Shown piece after piece: positions 52,794 through 62,580 of a DNA stretch of 64,000 nt. Origin of the DNA: Geodermatophilus sp. DSM 45219. GTDB taxonomy: Bacteria > Actinomycetota > Actinomycetes > Mycobacteriales > Geodermatophilaceae. Below the pieces are notes generated by a model. It saw only the letters and a list, made by a program, of their open reading frames with translations, was not told where the DNA came from and searched no databases. The stretch lies in the NCBI RefSeq assembly GCF_900104025.1, contig NZ_FNIQ01000008.1, forward strand, positions 62,001 through 126,000. Direction: 5' to 3'. Position 1 is the first letter of the stretch, and the number at the start of each line of letters is the position of its first letter. A program made the translations under genes and the position numbers.

Positions 52794-53900
52794 TCACCCG
52801 AGGACGGTCACCGGCACCCGCTGCACCAGGTTGTTGGCCATGCCCTGCCGGTTCCAGACCGGCTCGGTGGGCTGGGCGCCCTCGGCGTCGCTCGCGCGGG
52901 CCAGCAGCTCGTGGCTGCCGGGCTCCGCCGTCCACGGGAACTGCCAGGCCCGCCAGGTGAACGGGTGCGCCGGGTCGGCAGGGGCGAGCTCGGCGGCCGA
53001 CCAGGTGGCCCCGCCGTCGGTGCTGACCTCGACCCCGGTGACCGGCGCCCGGCCCGACCAGGCCCGGCCGGTGAGCGTCACGGGGCCCGGCTGCAGGAAG
53101 CGCTCCCGGGTCATGAAGTCGGGCCAGCCGGGCGGCGCGAGCAGCGCCCGCGGCGCGATCCGGGTGACCGGCTCACCCGGATCGCCCGCGTCGACCTTGA
53201 GGCGGTAGGCGGTCGCGTTCTGGAAGCCGTCGAAGGGCCGGTCGAGCACCTCGATGCCGGTCAGCCACTTGACGTGCGCCATCCCGTACCAGCCCGGCAC
53301 CAGCAGGCGCAGCGGAGCGCCGTGCTGGGGTGGCAGCGGCATGCCGTTCATGCCCCAGACCAGCAGCACCTCGGGGCGCATCGCCTCGGCCAGCGGCAGG
53401 CCGCGCGCGTAGTCCTGCTCGACGCCGCGCTCCACGCCGTGGTCGGCCCCGGTGAACGCGACGTCGACCGCGCCGTCGGCGATCCCGGCCTCGGCCAGCA
53501 GCGGGGCCAGCGGGGTACCGGTCCACTCGGCGCTGCCGACGGCCTCGAGCAGCCAGGGCTGGCTGACCGGGCGCGGCTCGTAGCGGGCGCGGCCGTTGCC
53601 GGCGCACTCGAGCAGCACCCGCGAGGTGACGGCGGGGCGGGCCTGCAGGTCCGCCAGGGTCAGCCGCAGCGGCGTGGTGACCGCGCCGCCGAACTCCAGC
53701 GCCCAGGTCGCCGGGTCGACGGCGGGGATGTCGTAGTGGGTGAGCACGTAGTGCAGTCCCGGCGGGGTGACCTCGTAGCGCAGCGCCTCCAGCGGCATCC
53801 CGTGGTTGCGGGTGGCCAGGGCCAGCTCGTCGAGGCCGATGCCCTCGCCGGGCTCGGCGATGCGGGCGCGGCCGCGGTGCGTGGACTCGGTGGCGGTCAT
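52794..53900 (-). CDS. Sulfite-oxidase-family molybdopterin protein
   Basis: 368 residues from ATG 53900. The molybdopterin domain has [19 protein letters not shown], a molybdenum-ligand Cys in [33 protein letters not shown], and [26 protein letters not shown]. The C-terminal Mo-co dimerisation domain has [19 protein letters not shown] and [15 protein letters not shown]. No Tat signal and no heme domain are seen, so it appears cytosolic, unlike MsrP. It may oxidise sulfite or reduce an oxidised substrate. Single gene, bounded by a repeat cluster and a 154-base gap with nothing I can support. Confidence 0.88.
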   Translation of the reverse strand: MTATESTHRGRARIAEPGEGIGLDELALATRNHGMPLEALRYEVTPPGLHYVLTHYDIPAVDPATWALEFGGAVTTPLRLTLADLQARPAVTSRVLLECAGNGRARYEPRPVSQPWLLEAVGSAEWTGTPLAPLLAEAGIADGAVDVAFTGADHGVERGVEQDYARGLPLAEAMRPEVLLVWGMNGMPLPPQHGAPLRLLVPGWYGMAHVKWLTGIEVLDRPFDGFQNATAYRLKVDAGDPGEPVTRIAPRALLAPPGWPDFMTRERFLQPGPVTLTGRAWSGRAPVTGVEVSTDGGATWSAAELAPADPAHPFTWRAWQFPWTAEPGSHELLARASDAEGAQPTEPVWNRQGMANNLVQRVPVTVLG

Positions 53901-54054
53901 GCGCCCAGTCTCGGCCGTGCGACGGCGGAGGGGAACTGCCCGCCCGGTCAGGGGCGACGTCGGCGTCCGCCCCCGCGCCCGGTGGTCACCGGCGTCCGGC
54001 TGCCCGACCCGCCGACGGGCACGGCCACCCGCCGATGGTCACGGCGGTCCTCGC

Positions 54055-54756
54055 TCAGCGGGCGGCGCGGGAGATGGCGCCGGCGGCCTCGAGCACCGCG
54101 CCGACCACCTCGGGTGCGGGACGGCGGCCCAGCCGCTCCACCGGACCCGAGATGGAGACCGCGCCCAGCACCACGCCCATCGCGTCGCGGACCGGCGCCG
54201 ACAGCGACGCCACCCCGGGCTCCCGCTCGGCGACGCTGTGCGCCCAGCCCCGCCGGCGGACGTCGAGCAGCGTGCGCGCGGTGAAGCTGGCGCTGGGCAG
54301 CAGCGGGGTGACCTCGTCGGCGGGCGCGAAGGCGAGCAGCGCGTGGGCCGCCGAGCCCGCGGTCATCGGCAGCCGCGCGCCGACCGGCACGGTGTCGCGC
54401 AGCCCGTGCGCCCGCTCGGCCGCGGCCACGCACACCCGGCTGGCGCCGTCCCGCACGTAGAACTGTGCGCTCTCCCCGCTGGCGTCGCGCAGCGCCACCA
54501 GGTGCCGGCCGGCCAGGTCGGCCAGGTCGGCGACCCCCCGGCCGAGCTCGGCCAGTGCCGGGCCGGGCGCCCAGGCGCCGGCCGGGGTGCGGCGGAGGAG
54601 CCGGTGCCCCTCGAGGGCCACGGCGAGCCGGTGGGCGGTCGCCCGGGGCAGCCCGGTGCGATCGACGAGCTCGGCGAGGGTCGCGGGCTCGGCGGCGACG
54701 GCGCGGAGGATGGACACCGCTTTGTCCAACACGGCGACCGGGTTAGGCTGTCCCAC
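54055..54756 (-). CDS. IclR-family regulator of leuCD (NdgR/LtbR-like)
   Basis: 233 residues from GTG 54756 ([17 protein letters not shown]); an in-frame GTG at 54777 would add seven residues but overlaps a candidate operator. The N-terminal winged helix is [20 protein letters not shown] and [20 protein letters not shown]. The IclR effector domain follows: [35 protein letters not shown] and [22 protein letters not shown]. In Streptomyces (NdgR) and Corynebacterium (LtbR) the divergently encoded homologue controls leuCD in response to amino acids. Confidence 0.85.
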   Translation of the reverse strand: MGQPNPVAVLDKAVSILRAVAAEPATLAELVDRTGLPRATAHRLAVALEGHRLLRRTPAGAWAPGPALAELGRGVADLADLAGRHLVALRDASGESAQFYVRDGASRVCVAAAERAHGLRDTVPVGARLPMTAGSAAHALLAFAPADEVTPLLPSASFTARTLLDVRRRGWAHSVAEREPGVASLSAPVRDAMGVVLGAVSISGPVERLGRRPAPEVVGAVLEAAGAISRAAR

Positions 54757-54769
54757 ACAGCAATACTTG

Positions 54770-54788
54770 CATCCCACAGCGTGAGATG
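54770..54788. promoter_or_regulatory. Candidate operator between the IclR gene and leuC
   Basis: CATCCCA-N5-TGAGATG (54770-54788) is symmetrical in six of seven pairs and lies between the divergent starts. Its position fits autoregulation and leuCD control. Confidence 0.4.
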
Positions 54789-54841
54789 GCCAGCGTGGTC
54801 GTCCGCACCGGGTGCGAGCCCCGACCCCGGAGGGACCAGCC

Positions 54842-56263
54842 GTGCCGAAGACCCTGGCGGAGAAGGTCTACGACGCCCACGTCGTGCGCAGCGCCGCGGG
54901 CGAGCCGGACCTGCTCTACATCGACCTGCACCTCGTGCACGAGGTGACCAGCCCGCAGGCCTTCGACGGCCTGCGCGCGGCCGGGCGCACGGTGCGCCAC
55001 CCCGAGCTCACCATGGCGACCGAGGACCACAACGTCCCGACGCTGGAGATCCTCAAGCCCATCGCCGACCCGGTCAGCCGCGCGCAGGTCGAGGCGCTGC
55101 GCCGGAACGCCGCCGAGTTCGGCATCCGGCTGGCCCCGATGGGCGACCGCGACCAGGGCATCGTGCACGTCATCGGTCCGCAGCTGGGGCTCACCCAGCC
55201 GGGCACGACGATCGTCTGCGGCGACAGCCACACCTCGACCCACGGCGCGTTCGGCGCGCTGGCCTTCGGCATCGGCACCAGCGAGGTCGAGCACGTGCTG
55301 GCCACCCAGACCCTGCCGCAGTACCGGCCCAGGCAGATGGCCGTGACGGTGGACGGCGAGCTGCCGGAGGGCGTGTCCTCGAAGGACGTCATCCTGGCCG
55401 TCATCGCCCAGATCGGCACCAACGGCGCCGCGGGCCACGTCATCGAGTACCGCGGCAGCGCCATCGAGGCGCTGTCGATGGAGGCCCGGATGACGATCTG
55501 CAACATGTCGATCGAGGCCGGCGCACGCGCCGGGCTGATCGCACCCGACGAGACCACCTTCGAGTTCCTCAAGGGCCGCCCGCACGCCCCGCAGGGCGCC
55601 GACTGGGACGCCGCCGTCGAGTACTGGCGCACGCTGCGCACCGACGAGGACGCGGTCTTCGACGCCGAGGTCGTGCTGGACGCCGCGTCGCTGACCCCGT
55701 TCGTCACCTGGGGCACCAACCCCGGCCAGGGCCTGCCGATCACGGGGTCGGTGCCCGACCCCGCCGCCATCGCCGACGAGGGCGAGCGCCGCGCCGTCGA
55801 GCAGGCGCTGGCCTACATGGGCCTGACCCCCGGCACGCCGCTGCGCGAGATCGAGGTCGACACCGTCTTCCTCGGCTCCTGCACCAACGGCCGCATCGAG
55901 GACCTGCGGGTCGCCGCCGAGCTGCTGCGCGGGCGGACGATCGACCCCCACACCCGGATGCTCGTCGTCCCCGGCTCGGTGGGCGTGAAGCAGCAGGCCG
56001 AGGCCGAGGGCCTGGACCGGGTGTTCGTCGAGGCCGGCGCGGAGTGGCGGGGTGCGGGGTGCTCGATGTGCCTGGGCATGAACCCCGACCAGCTCAAGCC
56101 GGGGGAGCGGTCGGCGTCGACCAGCAACCGCAACTTCCAGGGCCGGCAGGGCAAGGGCGGGCGCACCCACCTGGTCTCGCCGTCGGTCGCCGCAGCCACC
56201 GCACTCACCGGGCGGCTGACCGCCCCCGCCGACCTGGCGCCCGCCGAGCCGGCCGTCGTCTGA
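54842..56263 (+). CDS. leuC: 3-isopropylmalate dehydratase, large subunit
   Basis: 473 residues from GTG 54842, with GGAGGGA upstream. Aconitase-fold [4Fe-4S] ligands are C347 (GSCTNGR), C407 and C410 ([11 protein letters not shown]). Substrate and active-site motifs include [32 protein letters not shown] and [15 protein letters not shown]. It isomerises 2- and 3-isopropylmalate; with citramalate from CimA it should also yield 3-methylmalate for isoleucine. leuD follows after 17 bases. Confidence 0.95.
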   Translation: MPKTLAEKVYDAHVVRSAAGEPDLLYIDLHLVHEVTSPQAFDGLRAAGRTVRHPELTMATEDHNVPTLEILKPIADPVSRAQVEALRRNAAEFGIRLAPMGDRDQGIVHVIGPQLGLTQPGTTIVCGDSHTSTHGAFGALAFGIGTSEVEHVLATQTLPQYRPRQMAVTVDGELPEGVSSKDVILAVIAQIGTNGAAGHVIEYRGSAIEALSMEARMTICNMSIEAGARAGLIAPDETTFEFLKGRPHAPQGADWDAAVEYWRTLRTDEDAVFDAEVVLDAASLTPFVTWGTNPGQGLPITGSVPDPAAIADEGERRAVEQALAYMGLTPGTPLREIEVDTVFLGSCTNGRIEDLRVAAELLRGRTIDPHTRMLVVPGSVGVKQQAEAEGLDRVFVEAGAEWRGAGCSMCLGMNPDQLKPGERSASTSNRNFQGRQGKGGRTHLVSPSVAAATALTGRLTAPADLAPAEPAVV

Positions 56264-56280
56264 GACCGGAGCCCTTCGAC

Positions 56281-56886
56281 ATGGACGCCTTCACCACGCA
56301 CACCGGCACCGCGGCCCCACTGCGCCGCAGCGCCGTCGACACCGACCAGATCATCCCGGCCGAGTACCTCAAGCGGATCACCCGCACCGGGTTCGAGGAC
56401 GGCCTGTTCGTCGCCTGGCGCACCAACGAGCCGGACTTCGTGCTCAACCAGCCGCAGTACGCCGACGCGTCGATCCTCGTCGCCGGCCCCGACTTCGGCA
56501 CCGGCTCCTCCCGCGAGCACGCCTGCTGGGCGCTGCTCGACGGCGGGTTCCGCGCGGTGATCAGCTCGCGGTTCGCCGACATCTTCAAGAACAACTCGAC
56601 CAAGTCCGGCCTGCTGACCGTCGTCCTGCCGCAGGCCGAGGTGGAGGCGCTGTGGGCGGCGGTGGAGGCCGACCCCACCACGCCGGTGACCGTCGACCTG
56701 CAGGCGAAGCAGGTCACCTACGGCGGGCACGGCGTGCCGTTCCAGATCGACGACTACACCCGCTGGCGGCTGCTGGAGGGCCTGGACGACGTCGGTCTCA
56801 CCGAGCGGCACCTGCCGGACATCGAGGCCTACGAGGCGCGCCGCCCGGCCTGGCTGCCGAAGTCGCTGCCGGCACTGCCGGCCTGA
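56281..56886 (+). CDS. leuD: 3-isopropylmalate dehydratase, small subunit
   Basis: 201 residues from ATG 56281. The swivel-domain features are [63 protein letters not shown] (substrate-binding GTGSSRE) and a C-terminal [19 protein letters not shown]. Length and ends are normal. It completes the LeuCD enzyme. A 10-bp hairpin follows 17 bases after the stop. Confidence 0.95.
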   Translation: MDAFTTHTGTAAPLRRSAVDTDQIIPAEYLKRITRTGFEDGLFVAWRTNEPDFVLNQPQYADASILVAGPDFGTGSSREHACWALLDGGFRAVISSRFADIFKNNSTKSGLLTVVLPQAEVEALWAAVEADPTTPVTVDLQAKQVTYGGHGVPFQIDDYTRWRLLEGLDDVGLTERHLPDIEAYEARRPAWLPKSLPALPA

Positions 56887-56902
56887 GCGGGGACCGCTGA
56901 CG

Positions 56903-56938
56903 GGAGGGGCGGGGGCGCCACGGCGTCGCCGCCCCTCC
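56903..56938 (+). terminator. Terminator after leuD
   Basis: GGAGGGGCGG (56903-56912) and CCGCCCCTCC (56929-56938), a 10-bp stem with a 16-base loop. Confidence 0.65.
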
Positions 56939-56964
56939 TGCGTCGCCACGACGGACCGAGACCG

Positions 56965-57000
56965 TGGACACCGTGGATACGACTGTATACAGTCGTATCC
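56965..57000 (+). promoter_or_regulatory. tcuA promoter overlapped by a 26-bp palindromic operator
   Basis: TGGACA (56965-56970) and TACAGT (56988-56993) are 17 bases apart. A perfect palindrome covers 56975-57000: half-site GGATACGACTGTA followed by its reverse complement. It overlaps the -10 box, so a bound regulator would block the promoter. The core GGATAC/GTATCC with GACT recurs at the tctC promoter. The GntR protein encoded in the same operon is the likely binder. Confidence 0.7.
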
Positions 57001-57049
57001 GTCTAGGTGTCCGCAGACGGCGGACCGGCGGCGAGGAGATGAGGCGGCG

Positions 57050-58528
57050 ATGGACGGTAGGACCGACGGGGTGGACGTCGTCGTGGTCGGCGGCGGGAAC
57101 GCGGGCTTCTCCGCCGCCCTGGCCGCAGCCGACCGCGGGCGCCGGGTGGTGCTGCTGGAGAAGGGCGAGCGCGAGCAGGCGGGCGGGAACAGCTACTACA
57201 CCGCCGGGGCCTTCCGGATCGCCCACGACGGCCTGGACAGCGTCGTGGACCTGCTGGACGACGACGAGCGGCTCGCCACCACCGACCTGCCGTCCTACCC
57301 GGCCGACGACTACCTCGCCGACATGGCGAAGGTGACGGAGGGCCGCAATGACCCGCAGCTGACCGCGGCCATCGTCGAGGACAGCCTGGACACCCTCCGC
57401 TGGCTGCACGGCCACGGCCTGCGCTTCCGCCTGATGTACGAGCGGCAGGCCTACCAGGACGACACCTCCGGGCGCTTCGTGTTCTGGGGCGGGCTGGCGG
57501 TCGGCAGCACCGGAGGCGGCAAGGGGCTCATCGCCCAGCACACCGCCGCGGCCGAGGCGGCCGGCGTCGAGGTGCGGTACGGCGTCCGTGCGCACGACCT
57601 GCTCGTCGAGGAGGGTCGCGTGCGGGGGGTCAGCTGGAGCGACGTGCAGGGGGTCCGCGGTGAGCTGCGGGCCGAGTCGGTCGTCCTCGCCGCCGGTGGC
57701 TTCGAGGCCGACGCCGCCATGCGCGCCGAGCACCTGGGGGAGGGGTGGGAGCGGGCCAAGGTGCGCGGCACCCCGCTGAACACCGGCGACATGCTCCGCG
57801 CGGCGCTGGCCGCCGGCGCCCAGCCCTACGGTGACTGGGGCTCCTGCCACAGCGTCGCCTGGGACTCCGGGTTCGCGGCCAACGAGAGCAACCGGGAGCT
57901 GACCAACCAGCTGACCCGTGGCGGCTACCCCCTGGGGATCGTGGTCAACACGCTCGGGCTGCGGTTCGTCGACGAGGGCGCGGACTACCGCAACTACACC
58001 TACGCCAAGTACGGGGCCGCGATCCTCCGCCAGCCCGGAGGCCAGGCGTTCCAGGTCTTCGACGCGGCGACCCGCCCGCGGCTGCGGACCGAGGAGTACG
58101 ACATGCCCGGCGCCTCGGAGATCGTCGCGGACACCGTCGACGGCCTGGCCCGGGCCATGGGCGTCGACGTGGCCGGCTTCTGCCGGACGGTCGAGGAGTT
58201 CAACGCCTCGATCGACCGGTCGGTGCCGTTCGACCCCGCGGTCAAGGACGGCCGGGCGGCGCGCGTCGAGCCGCCGAAGAGCAACTGGGCGCTCCCGCTG
58301 GAGCAGCCGCCCTTCTCCGCCTTCCCGGTCACCTGCGGCATCACCTTCACCTTCGGCGGGCTCCGCGCGGACACCGGCAGCCGGGTCCTCGACCAGGCCG
58401 GCGACCCGATCCCCGGCCTGTTCGTGTGCGGCGAGATGCTGGGCGGGCTGTTCAGCGTCAACTACCCCGGCGGCACCGGCCTCACTTCGGGCGCGGTCTT
58501 CGGCAGGAGGGCAGGATCGCAGGCGTGA
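57050..58528 (+). CDS. tcuA: FAD-dependent tricarballylate dehydrogenase-like protein
   Basis: 492 residues from ATG 57050 (GAGGAGATGAGG upstream). FAD-binding N terminus VDVVVVGGGNAGFSAALAAA followed by a Glu-ended strand VVLLEKGE and GGNSYYTAGAFRIA, the fumarate-reductase/succinate-dehydrogenase flavoprotein pattern. The GGGKGLIAQH and C-terminal LFVCGEMLGGLFSVNYPGGTGLTSGAVFGRRAG motifs fit TcuA, which oxidises tricarballylate to cis-aconitate. The downstream GntR and TctCBA genes support a tricarboxylate role. Other members of the fold act on steroids or fumarate, so the substrate is inferred. No tcuB-like gene is adjacent. Confidence 0.8.
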   Translation: MDGRTDGVDVVVVGGGNAGFSAALAAADRGRRVVLLEKGEREQAGGNSYYTAGAFRIAHDGLDSVVDLLDDDERLATTDLPSYPADDYLADMAKVTEGRNDPQLTAAIVEDSLDTLRWLHGHGLRFRLMYERQAYQDDTSGRFVFWGGLAVGSTGGGKGLIAQHTAAAEAAGVEVRYGVRAHDLLVEEGRVRGVSWSDVQGVRGELRAESVVLAAGGFEADAAMRAEHLGEGWERAKVRGTPLNTGDMLRAALAAGAQPYGDWGSCHSVAWDSGFAANESNRELTNQLTRGGYPLGIVVNTLGLRFVDEGADYRNYTYAKYGAAILRQPGGQAFQVFDAATRPRLRTEEYDMPGASEIVADTVDGLARAMGVDVAGFCRTVEEFNASIDRSVPFDPAVKDGRAARVEPPKSNWALPLEQPPFSAFPVTCGITFTFGGLRADTGSRVLDQAGDPIPGLFVCGEMLGGLFSVNYPGGTGLTSGAVFGRRAGSQA

Positions 58529-59196
58529 CGACGCCACGGCCCGACGCTCGGTCCATCTACGAGGAGCTGCGGGCCGAGATCGGTCGGGGCACCCTGGCTG
58601 CCGGCAGCCCGCTGCGCGAGGTGGCGGTGGCCGAGCGCTTCGGCGTCTCCCGCACCCCGGTGCGGGAGGCGCTGCGCCGGCTGGAGCACGACCGGCTCGT
58701 CGTCCCGGGCGCCCGAGGGCTGCAGGTGCGGGCGGTCGACCCGCAGGAGGTCGTCCAGGTCTACGACGTGCGCATCCTGCTCGAGGCCGAGGCCGCCCGC
58801 GTGGCGGCGCGGGCACGCACCGAGACCGACCTGGTCCAGCTGGAGGGGCTGCTCGCGCGGGATCGTGCGCTGACCGACCCGCCGGACCAGCTCCGCGCCG
58901 AGACCAACGCCGAGTTCCACGAGGCGGTGTGGCAGGCGGCGCACAACCGCGTGCTGTCGGACCTGTTGCAGCGGCTGACCGTCCACCTGGTCCGCACGCC
59001 GCACTCGACCCTGTCTGCGCCCGGGCGCTGGGACGAGGCGCTCGCGGAGCACGAGGAGCTGCTCCGGGCCATCGCCGACGGCGACGGCGAGGCCGCCGCC
59101 CGCGCGGCGGCCGAGCACATGCGTCGGGCCCGGGAGATCCGGCTCAGCCTCCTGCGCTCCGCGGCCTCCGGGCGCACCGGGTCCCCGACCGGCTGA
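58525..59196 (+). CDS. GntR/FadR-family (FCD) regulator
   Basis: 223 residues from GTG 58525, overlapping the tcuA stop. GntR winged helix: RSIYEELRAEIGRGTLAAGS, LREVAVAERFGVSRTPVREAL and RLEHDRLVVP. FCD effector domain: VQVYDVRILLEAEAARVAA, TNAEFHEAVWQAAHNRVLSDLL and LAEHEELLRAIADGDGEAAARAAAEHM, with the conserved Asp/His metal ligands of citrate-type sensors. It probably represses its own operon and tctCBA through the related GTATCC/GGATAC palindromes, and releases them with a tricarboxylate. Confidence 0.88.
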   Translation: MTTPRPDARSIYEELRAEIGRGTLAAGSPLREVAVAERFGVSRTPVREALRRLEHDRLVVPGARGLQVRAVDPQEVVQVYDVRILLEAEAARVAARARTETDLVQLEGLLARDRALTDPPDQLRAETNAEFHEAVWQAAHNRVLSDLLQRLTVHLVRTPHSTLSAPGRWDEALAEHEELLRAIADGDGEAAARAAAEHMRRAREIRLSLLRSAASGRTGSPTG

Positions 59197-59294
59197 GGGA
59201 CCCCGCAGGAGCCCGGCGCCCGGCACCTCGTCGACGTGCCGCGGCGGTCGCTGGAGCGGGTCGGTAACGACTTCGAGACGTCCTGGTCGGTGGC

Positions 59295-59345
59295 TTGACG
59301 AGACGCGCGCCACACGCCAAGGTGGTCGCGTATCCGACTGGATAC
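59295..59345 (+). promoter_or_regulatory. tctCBA promoter with GntR-type operator
   Basis: TTGACG (59295-59300) and CAAGGT (59318-59323) are 17 bases apart. GTATCCGACTGGATAC (59330-59345), a 6-bp inverted repeat around GACT, sits at the expected transcription start. It shares both half-sites and the GACT with the tcuA operator. The earlier 98 bases of this gap show nothing I can support. Confidence 0.7.
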
Positions 59346-59392
59346 AACGGGATGCAGTCCGGTCCCGCCTCGAAGACGAGCGGAGGTCCCCC

Positions 59393-60412
59393 ATGGCACA
59401 GGTCGCACCCGGCACCGGTCGGAGCAGGCTCACGGTGGCGGCGCTGCTGGCCACCGGGCTGGCGGTGACGGGGTGCGCCCCGTCGCAGGACTCCGGCGGC
59501 ACGGACGCGCAGGCGGCCGGCTGGCCCACCGGAGACGTCCGCATCATGGCGCCGGCCGACGCCGGCGGCGGCTGGGACCAGACCTCCCGCGCGCTGCAGG
59601 AGGTCATGTCCGGCCGGGTCGACGTCCCGGTCGAGGTCTACAACGTCGGCGGTGCCGGCGGCACGGTCGGCATCGCGCAGTTCGTCGGGAACGAGGGCGA
59701 CCCGAACGAGCTCATGACCATGGGGTCGATCATGGTCGGGGCCATCGAGACCAACGCCTCGCCGGTCACGCTCGACCAGGTGACCCCGCTGGTCCGCCTG
59801 CTCGGCGAGTACGAGGTCATCGTCGCGCCGACGGCTTCCCCGTTCCAGACCATCGACGACATGGTCGCCGCCATGCAGGCCGACGTCGGGTCGGTCGCCA
59901 TCGCCGGCGGCTCGGCCGGCGGCATCGAGCAGATCCTGGCCGGCCTGGTCGCCCAGGAGATCGGCGCGGACCCCGGCGCGGTCAACTACATCCCGCACAG
60001 CGGTGGCGGCGAGGCGCTGGCCACGATCCTGTCCGGCCGGGTGCAGGCCGGCATCTCGGGGATCAACGAGATCCGCGAGCAGATCGAGGCCGGCCAGGTG
60101 CGCGCGTTGGCGGTCTCCTCGCCCGAGCGGATCGAGGGCATCGACGCCCCGACGCTGACCGAGGCCGGGCTCGACATCGAGCTGGCCAACTGGCGCGGCA
60201 TGGTCGCGCCCCCCGGCATCTCCGCCGAGGAGGAGCAGGCCATCGAGGACGCGCTGACCGACCTGGCGGAGAGCCCCGAGTGGCAGCAGGTCCTGGCCGA
60301 CCGCGGCTGGGACGACCAGTTCCTCGCCGGTGAGGAGTTCGAGCAGTTCCTCGACGAGGAGCAGGAGCGCGTCCGCGGCGTCCTCGAGGACCTGGGCCTG
60401 GTCTCGTCGTGA
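59393..60412 (+). CDS. tctC: Tripartite tricarboxylate transporter substrate-binding protein
   Basis: 339 residues. A lipoprotein signal peptide ends in TGLAVTGCAPS. The mature part is a Bug-type periplasmic-fold binder: VRIMAPADAGGGWDQTSRAL (the PxxxGGxxDxxxR-like start), VEVYNVGGAGGTVGIAQF, and IAGGSAGGIEQILAGLVAQEIGAD with GRVQAGISGINEI. It catches tricarboxylates outside the cell for TctAB. GGAGG lies about 7 bases before ATG 59393; the stop overlaps tctB by four bases. Confidence 0.9.
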   Translation: MAQVAPGTGRSRLTVAALLATGLAVTGCAPSQDSGGTDAQAAGWPTGDVRIMAPADAGGGWDQTSRALQEVMSGRVDVPVEVYNVGGAGGTVGIAQFVGNEGDPNELMTMGSIMVGAIETNASPVTLDQVTPLVRLLGEYEVIVAPTASPFQTIDDMVAAMQADVGSVAIAGGSAGGIEQILAGLVAQEIGADPGAVNYIPHSGGGEALATILSGRVQAGISGINEIREQIEAGQVRALAVSSPERIEGIDAPTLTEAGLDIELANWRGMVAPPGISAEEEQAIEDALTDLAESPEWQQVLADRGWDDQFLAGEEFEQFLDEEQERVRGVLEDLGLVSS

Positions 60413-61017
60413 CCCCGCCGGTGGTCACGTCCGGCGTCCCGGCGGCGGGCCGCCGGGGACGCCGGCGGGTCGACCGGGCCTCGCTCGCACTGGCGGTCCT
60501 GCTGGTGGTGATGGGCGTGACCCTCGCCGTGGACGCCAGCTCCATCCAGGCGCCGCCCGGCAGCGACGGCATCGGGCCCTCGGCCTTCCCCTGGGCCATC
60601 GCGGTGGCGCTCCTGGTCCTGGGGTGCGTGCTGGGCGTGGTGGCCCTGCGAGGCCGCGAACCGCACCCGCACGACGCCGCCCTCGGCCCCCTGCACGCCG
60701 ACGTGCCGCACGACGACGAGGCGGACCGGCCGGCGGTCGAGCCGGTGCCGGTCGGTGACACCGCGCGGCCGGCGCTGCGCGTCCGCCCGGTGCTGCGGGT
60801 GGCGGTGTTCGCCGCCGGGCTGCTCGCGCACGCGCTGCTCGTCGACACCGCGGGCTACGTGGTGGCCGCCCTGGTGCTGTTCGTCGCGGTCGCGCTCGCC
60901 TTCGGGGCGCCGCGCCCGGTCCGGGTGGTGATCGTCGGCCTGGTCCTGACGCTGGTCATCTTCTACTCGTTCACGCTGGGCCTCGGCCTGGCGCTGCCCA
61001 ACTTCGGCGGCGGGTGA
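60409..61017 (+). CDS. tctB: Tripartite tricarboxylate transporter small membrane subunit
   Basis: 202 residues from GTG 60409. Four membrane helices in the TctB pattern ([100 protein letters not shown]), with a ~50-residue Asp/His-rich loop in the middle that is longer than usual. Overlaps tctC and tctA by four bases each. Confidence 0.88.
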   Translation: MTPPVVTSGVPAAGRRGRRRVDRASLALAVLLVVMGVTLAVDASSIQAPPGSDGIGPSAFPWAIAVALLVLGCVLGVVALRGREPHPHDAALGPLHADVPHDDEADRPAVEPVPVGDTARPALRVRPVLRVAVFAAGLLAHALLVDTAGYVVAALVLFVAVALAFGAPRPVRVVIVGLVLTLVIFYSFTLGLGLALPNFGGG

Positions 61018-62531
61018 TGGACGGGTTCGCCCAGCTGCTCGACGGCTTCGGGGCGGCGATCAGCCCGGAGAACCTGCTCTGGGCGCTGATCGGCGTCACG
61101 CTGGGCACCGCGGTCGGCGTGCTCCCCGGCATCGGCCCGGCGCTGACCGTCGCCCTGCTGCTGCCGCTCACCTTCCGGCTCGACGCCACCAGCTCGCTGA
61201 TCATGTTCGCCGGCATCTACTACGGCGGGATGTACGGCGGCTCGACCACGTCGATCCTGCTCAACACACCGGGAGAGAGCGCCTCGATCATCTCCGCGCT
61301 CGAGGGCAACAAGATGGCCAGGGCGGGACGCGGTGCGGCCGCGCTCGCCACCGCGGCCATCGGCTCGTTCGTCGCGGGGACGATCGCGACGCTCGGGCTG
61401 ACCTTCCTGGCCCCGGTCATGGTCGACGTGGCGCTGACCTTCGGTCCGCCCGAGTACTTCGCCCTGATGGTCGTGGCGTTCACGACGGTGGCCGCGCTGC
61501 TCGGGTCGTCGGTGCTGCGGGGCCTGATCGGGCTGGTCATCGGCATCACGATCGGGCTGGTCGGCATCGACGTGCAGTCCGGTCAGGCCCGGCTCACGCT
61601 GGGCGTGCCCCAGCTGCTCGACGGGATCGACGTCGTGATCGTGGTCGTCGGGCTCTTCGCGATCGGTGAGGCCATCACGGTCCTCGCCAGCGGCGAGCGG
61701 CGCAGCACGGTCACCCCGGCGCCGGGGTCGCGGTGGCTCTCCCGCGGCGACTTCCGCCGCAGCTGGAAGCCGTGGCTGCGCGGCACCGCGCTGGGCTTCC
61801 CGATCGGTGCCCTGCCCGCCGGCGGCGCGGAGATCCCGACGTTCTTGAGCTACAGCGCCGAGAAGCGGCTCACCAAGCACCCCGAGGAGTTCGGCCACGG
61901 GGCCATCGAGGGGGTCGCCGGGCCCGAGGCGGCGAACAACGCCGCCGCGGCCGGGGTCCTGGTACCGCTGCTGGCGCTGGGCCTGCCGACCTCGGCGACC
62001 GCCGCGGTCATCCTCGCCGGCTTCCAGAACTACGGCATCCAGCCGGGGCCGCTGCTGTTCAGCTCCAACAGCGCGCTGGTGTGGACGCTCATCGCGAGCC
62101 TCTACATCGGCAACGTGCTGCTGCTGGTGCTCAACCTGCCGCTGGTCGGGATCTGGGTGCGGTTGCTGCAGATCCCGCCGTACTACCTGTACGCCGGCAT
62201 CGCGGTGTTCGCGACGTTGGGCACCTTCGCGATCGGCGGCAGCACCGTCGACCTGGTGGTGCTCTACGTCGTCGGAGCCCTGGGGTTCCTGCTGCGCGCA
62301 GCCGACGTGCCCGTCGCCCCGGCGGTGGTCGGGTTGATCCTCGGTCCGCTCGCCGAGGAGCAGCTGCGCCGGTCGCTGGCGATCTCGCAGGGGGACGTCG
62401 GGGTGCTCGTCTCCTCGCCGTTGTGCATCGCCCTGCTGCTGGTGGCCGCCGCGGCGGTCGTCCTGCCGCCGGTGGTGCGGCAGGTCCTGCGACGGCGGAC
62501 GGCCTCGCAGCAGTTCGACCGGGTCGCCTAG
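61014..62531 (+). CDS. tctA: Tripartite tricarboxylate transporter large membrane subunit
   Basis: 505 residues from GTG 61014. About twelve helices with the TctA landmarks [42 protein letters not shown] (repeat-1 motif), [20 protein letters not shown] (repeat-2 motif) and [33 protein letters not shown]. It forms the cation-coupled translocation path. The convergent mutT1 gene follows with a shared hairpin between. Confidence 0.92.
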   Translation: MMDGFAQLLDGFGAAISPENLLWALIGVTLGTAVGVLPGIGPALTVALLLPLTFRLDATSSLIMFAGIYYGGMYGGSTTSILLNTPGESASIISALEGNKMARAGRGAAALATAAIGSFVAGTIATLGLTFLAPVMVDVALTFGPPEYFALMVVAFTTVAALLGSSVLRGLIGLVIGITIGLVGIDVQSGQARLTLGVPQLLDGIDVVIVVVGLFAIGEAITVLASGERRSTVTPAPGSRWLSRGDFRRSWKPWLRGTALGFPIGALPAGGAEIPTFLSYSAEKRLTKHPEEFGHGAIEGVAGPEAANNAAAAGVLVPLLALGLPTSATAAVILAGFQNYGIQPGPLLFSSNSALVWTLIASLYIGNVLLLVLNLPLVGIWVRLLQIPPYYLYAGIAVFATLGTFAIGGSTVDLVVLYVVGALGFLLRAADVPVAPAVVGLILGPLAEEQLRRSLAISQGDVGVLVSSPLCIALLLVAAAAVVLPPVVRQVLRRRTASQQFDRVA

Positions 62532-62535
62532 GGCG

Positions 62536-62576
62536 CCGGTGCGCACGGGCGGGCCGATCCAGCCCCTGCGCACCGG
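62536..62576. terminator. Bidirectional terminator between tctA and mutT1
   Basis: CCGGTGCGCA (62536-62545) and TGCGCACCGG (62567-62576), a perfect 10-bp inverted repeat between convergent genes. Confidence 0.65.
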
Positions 62577-62580
62577 TCGC

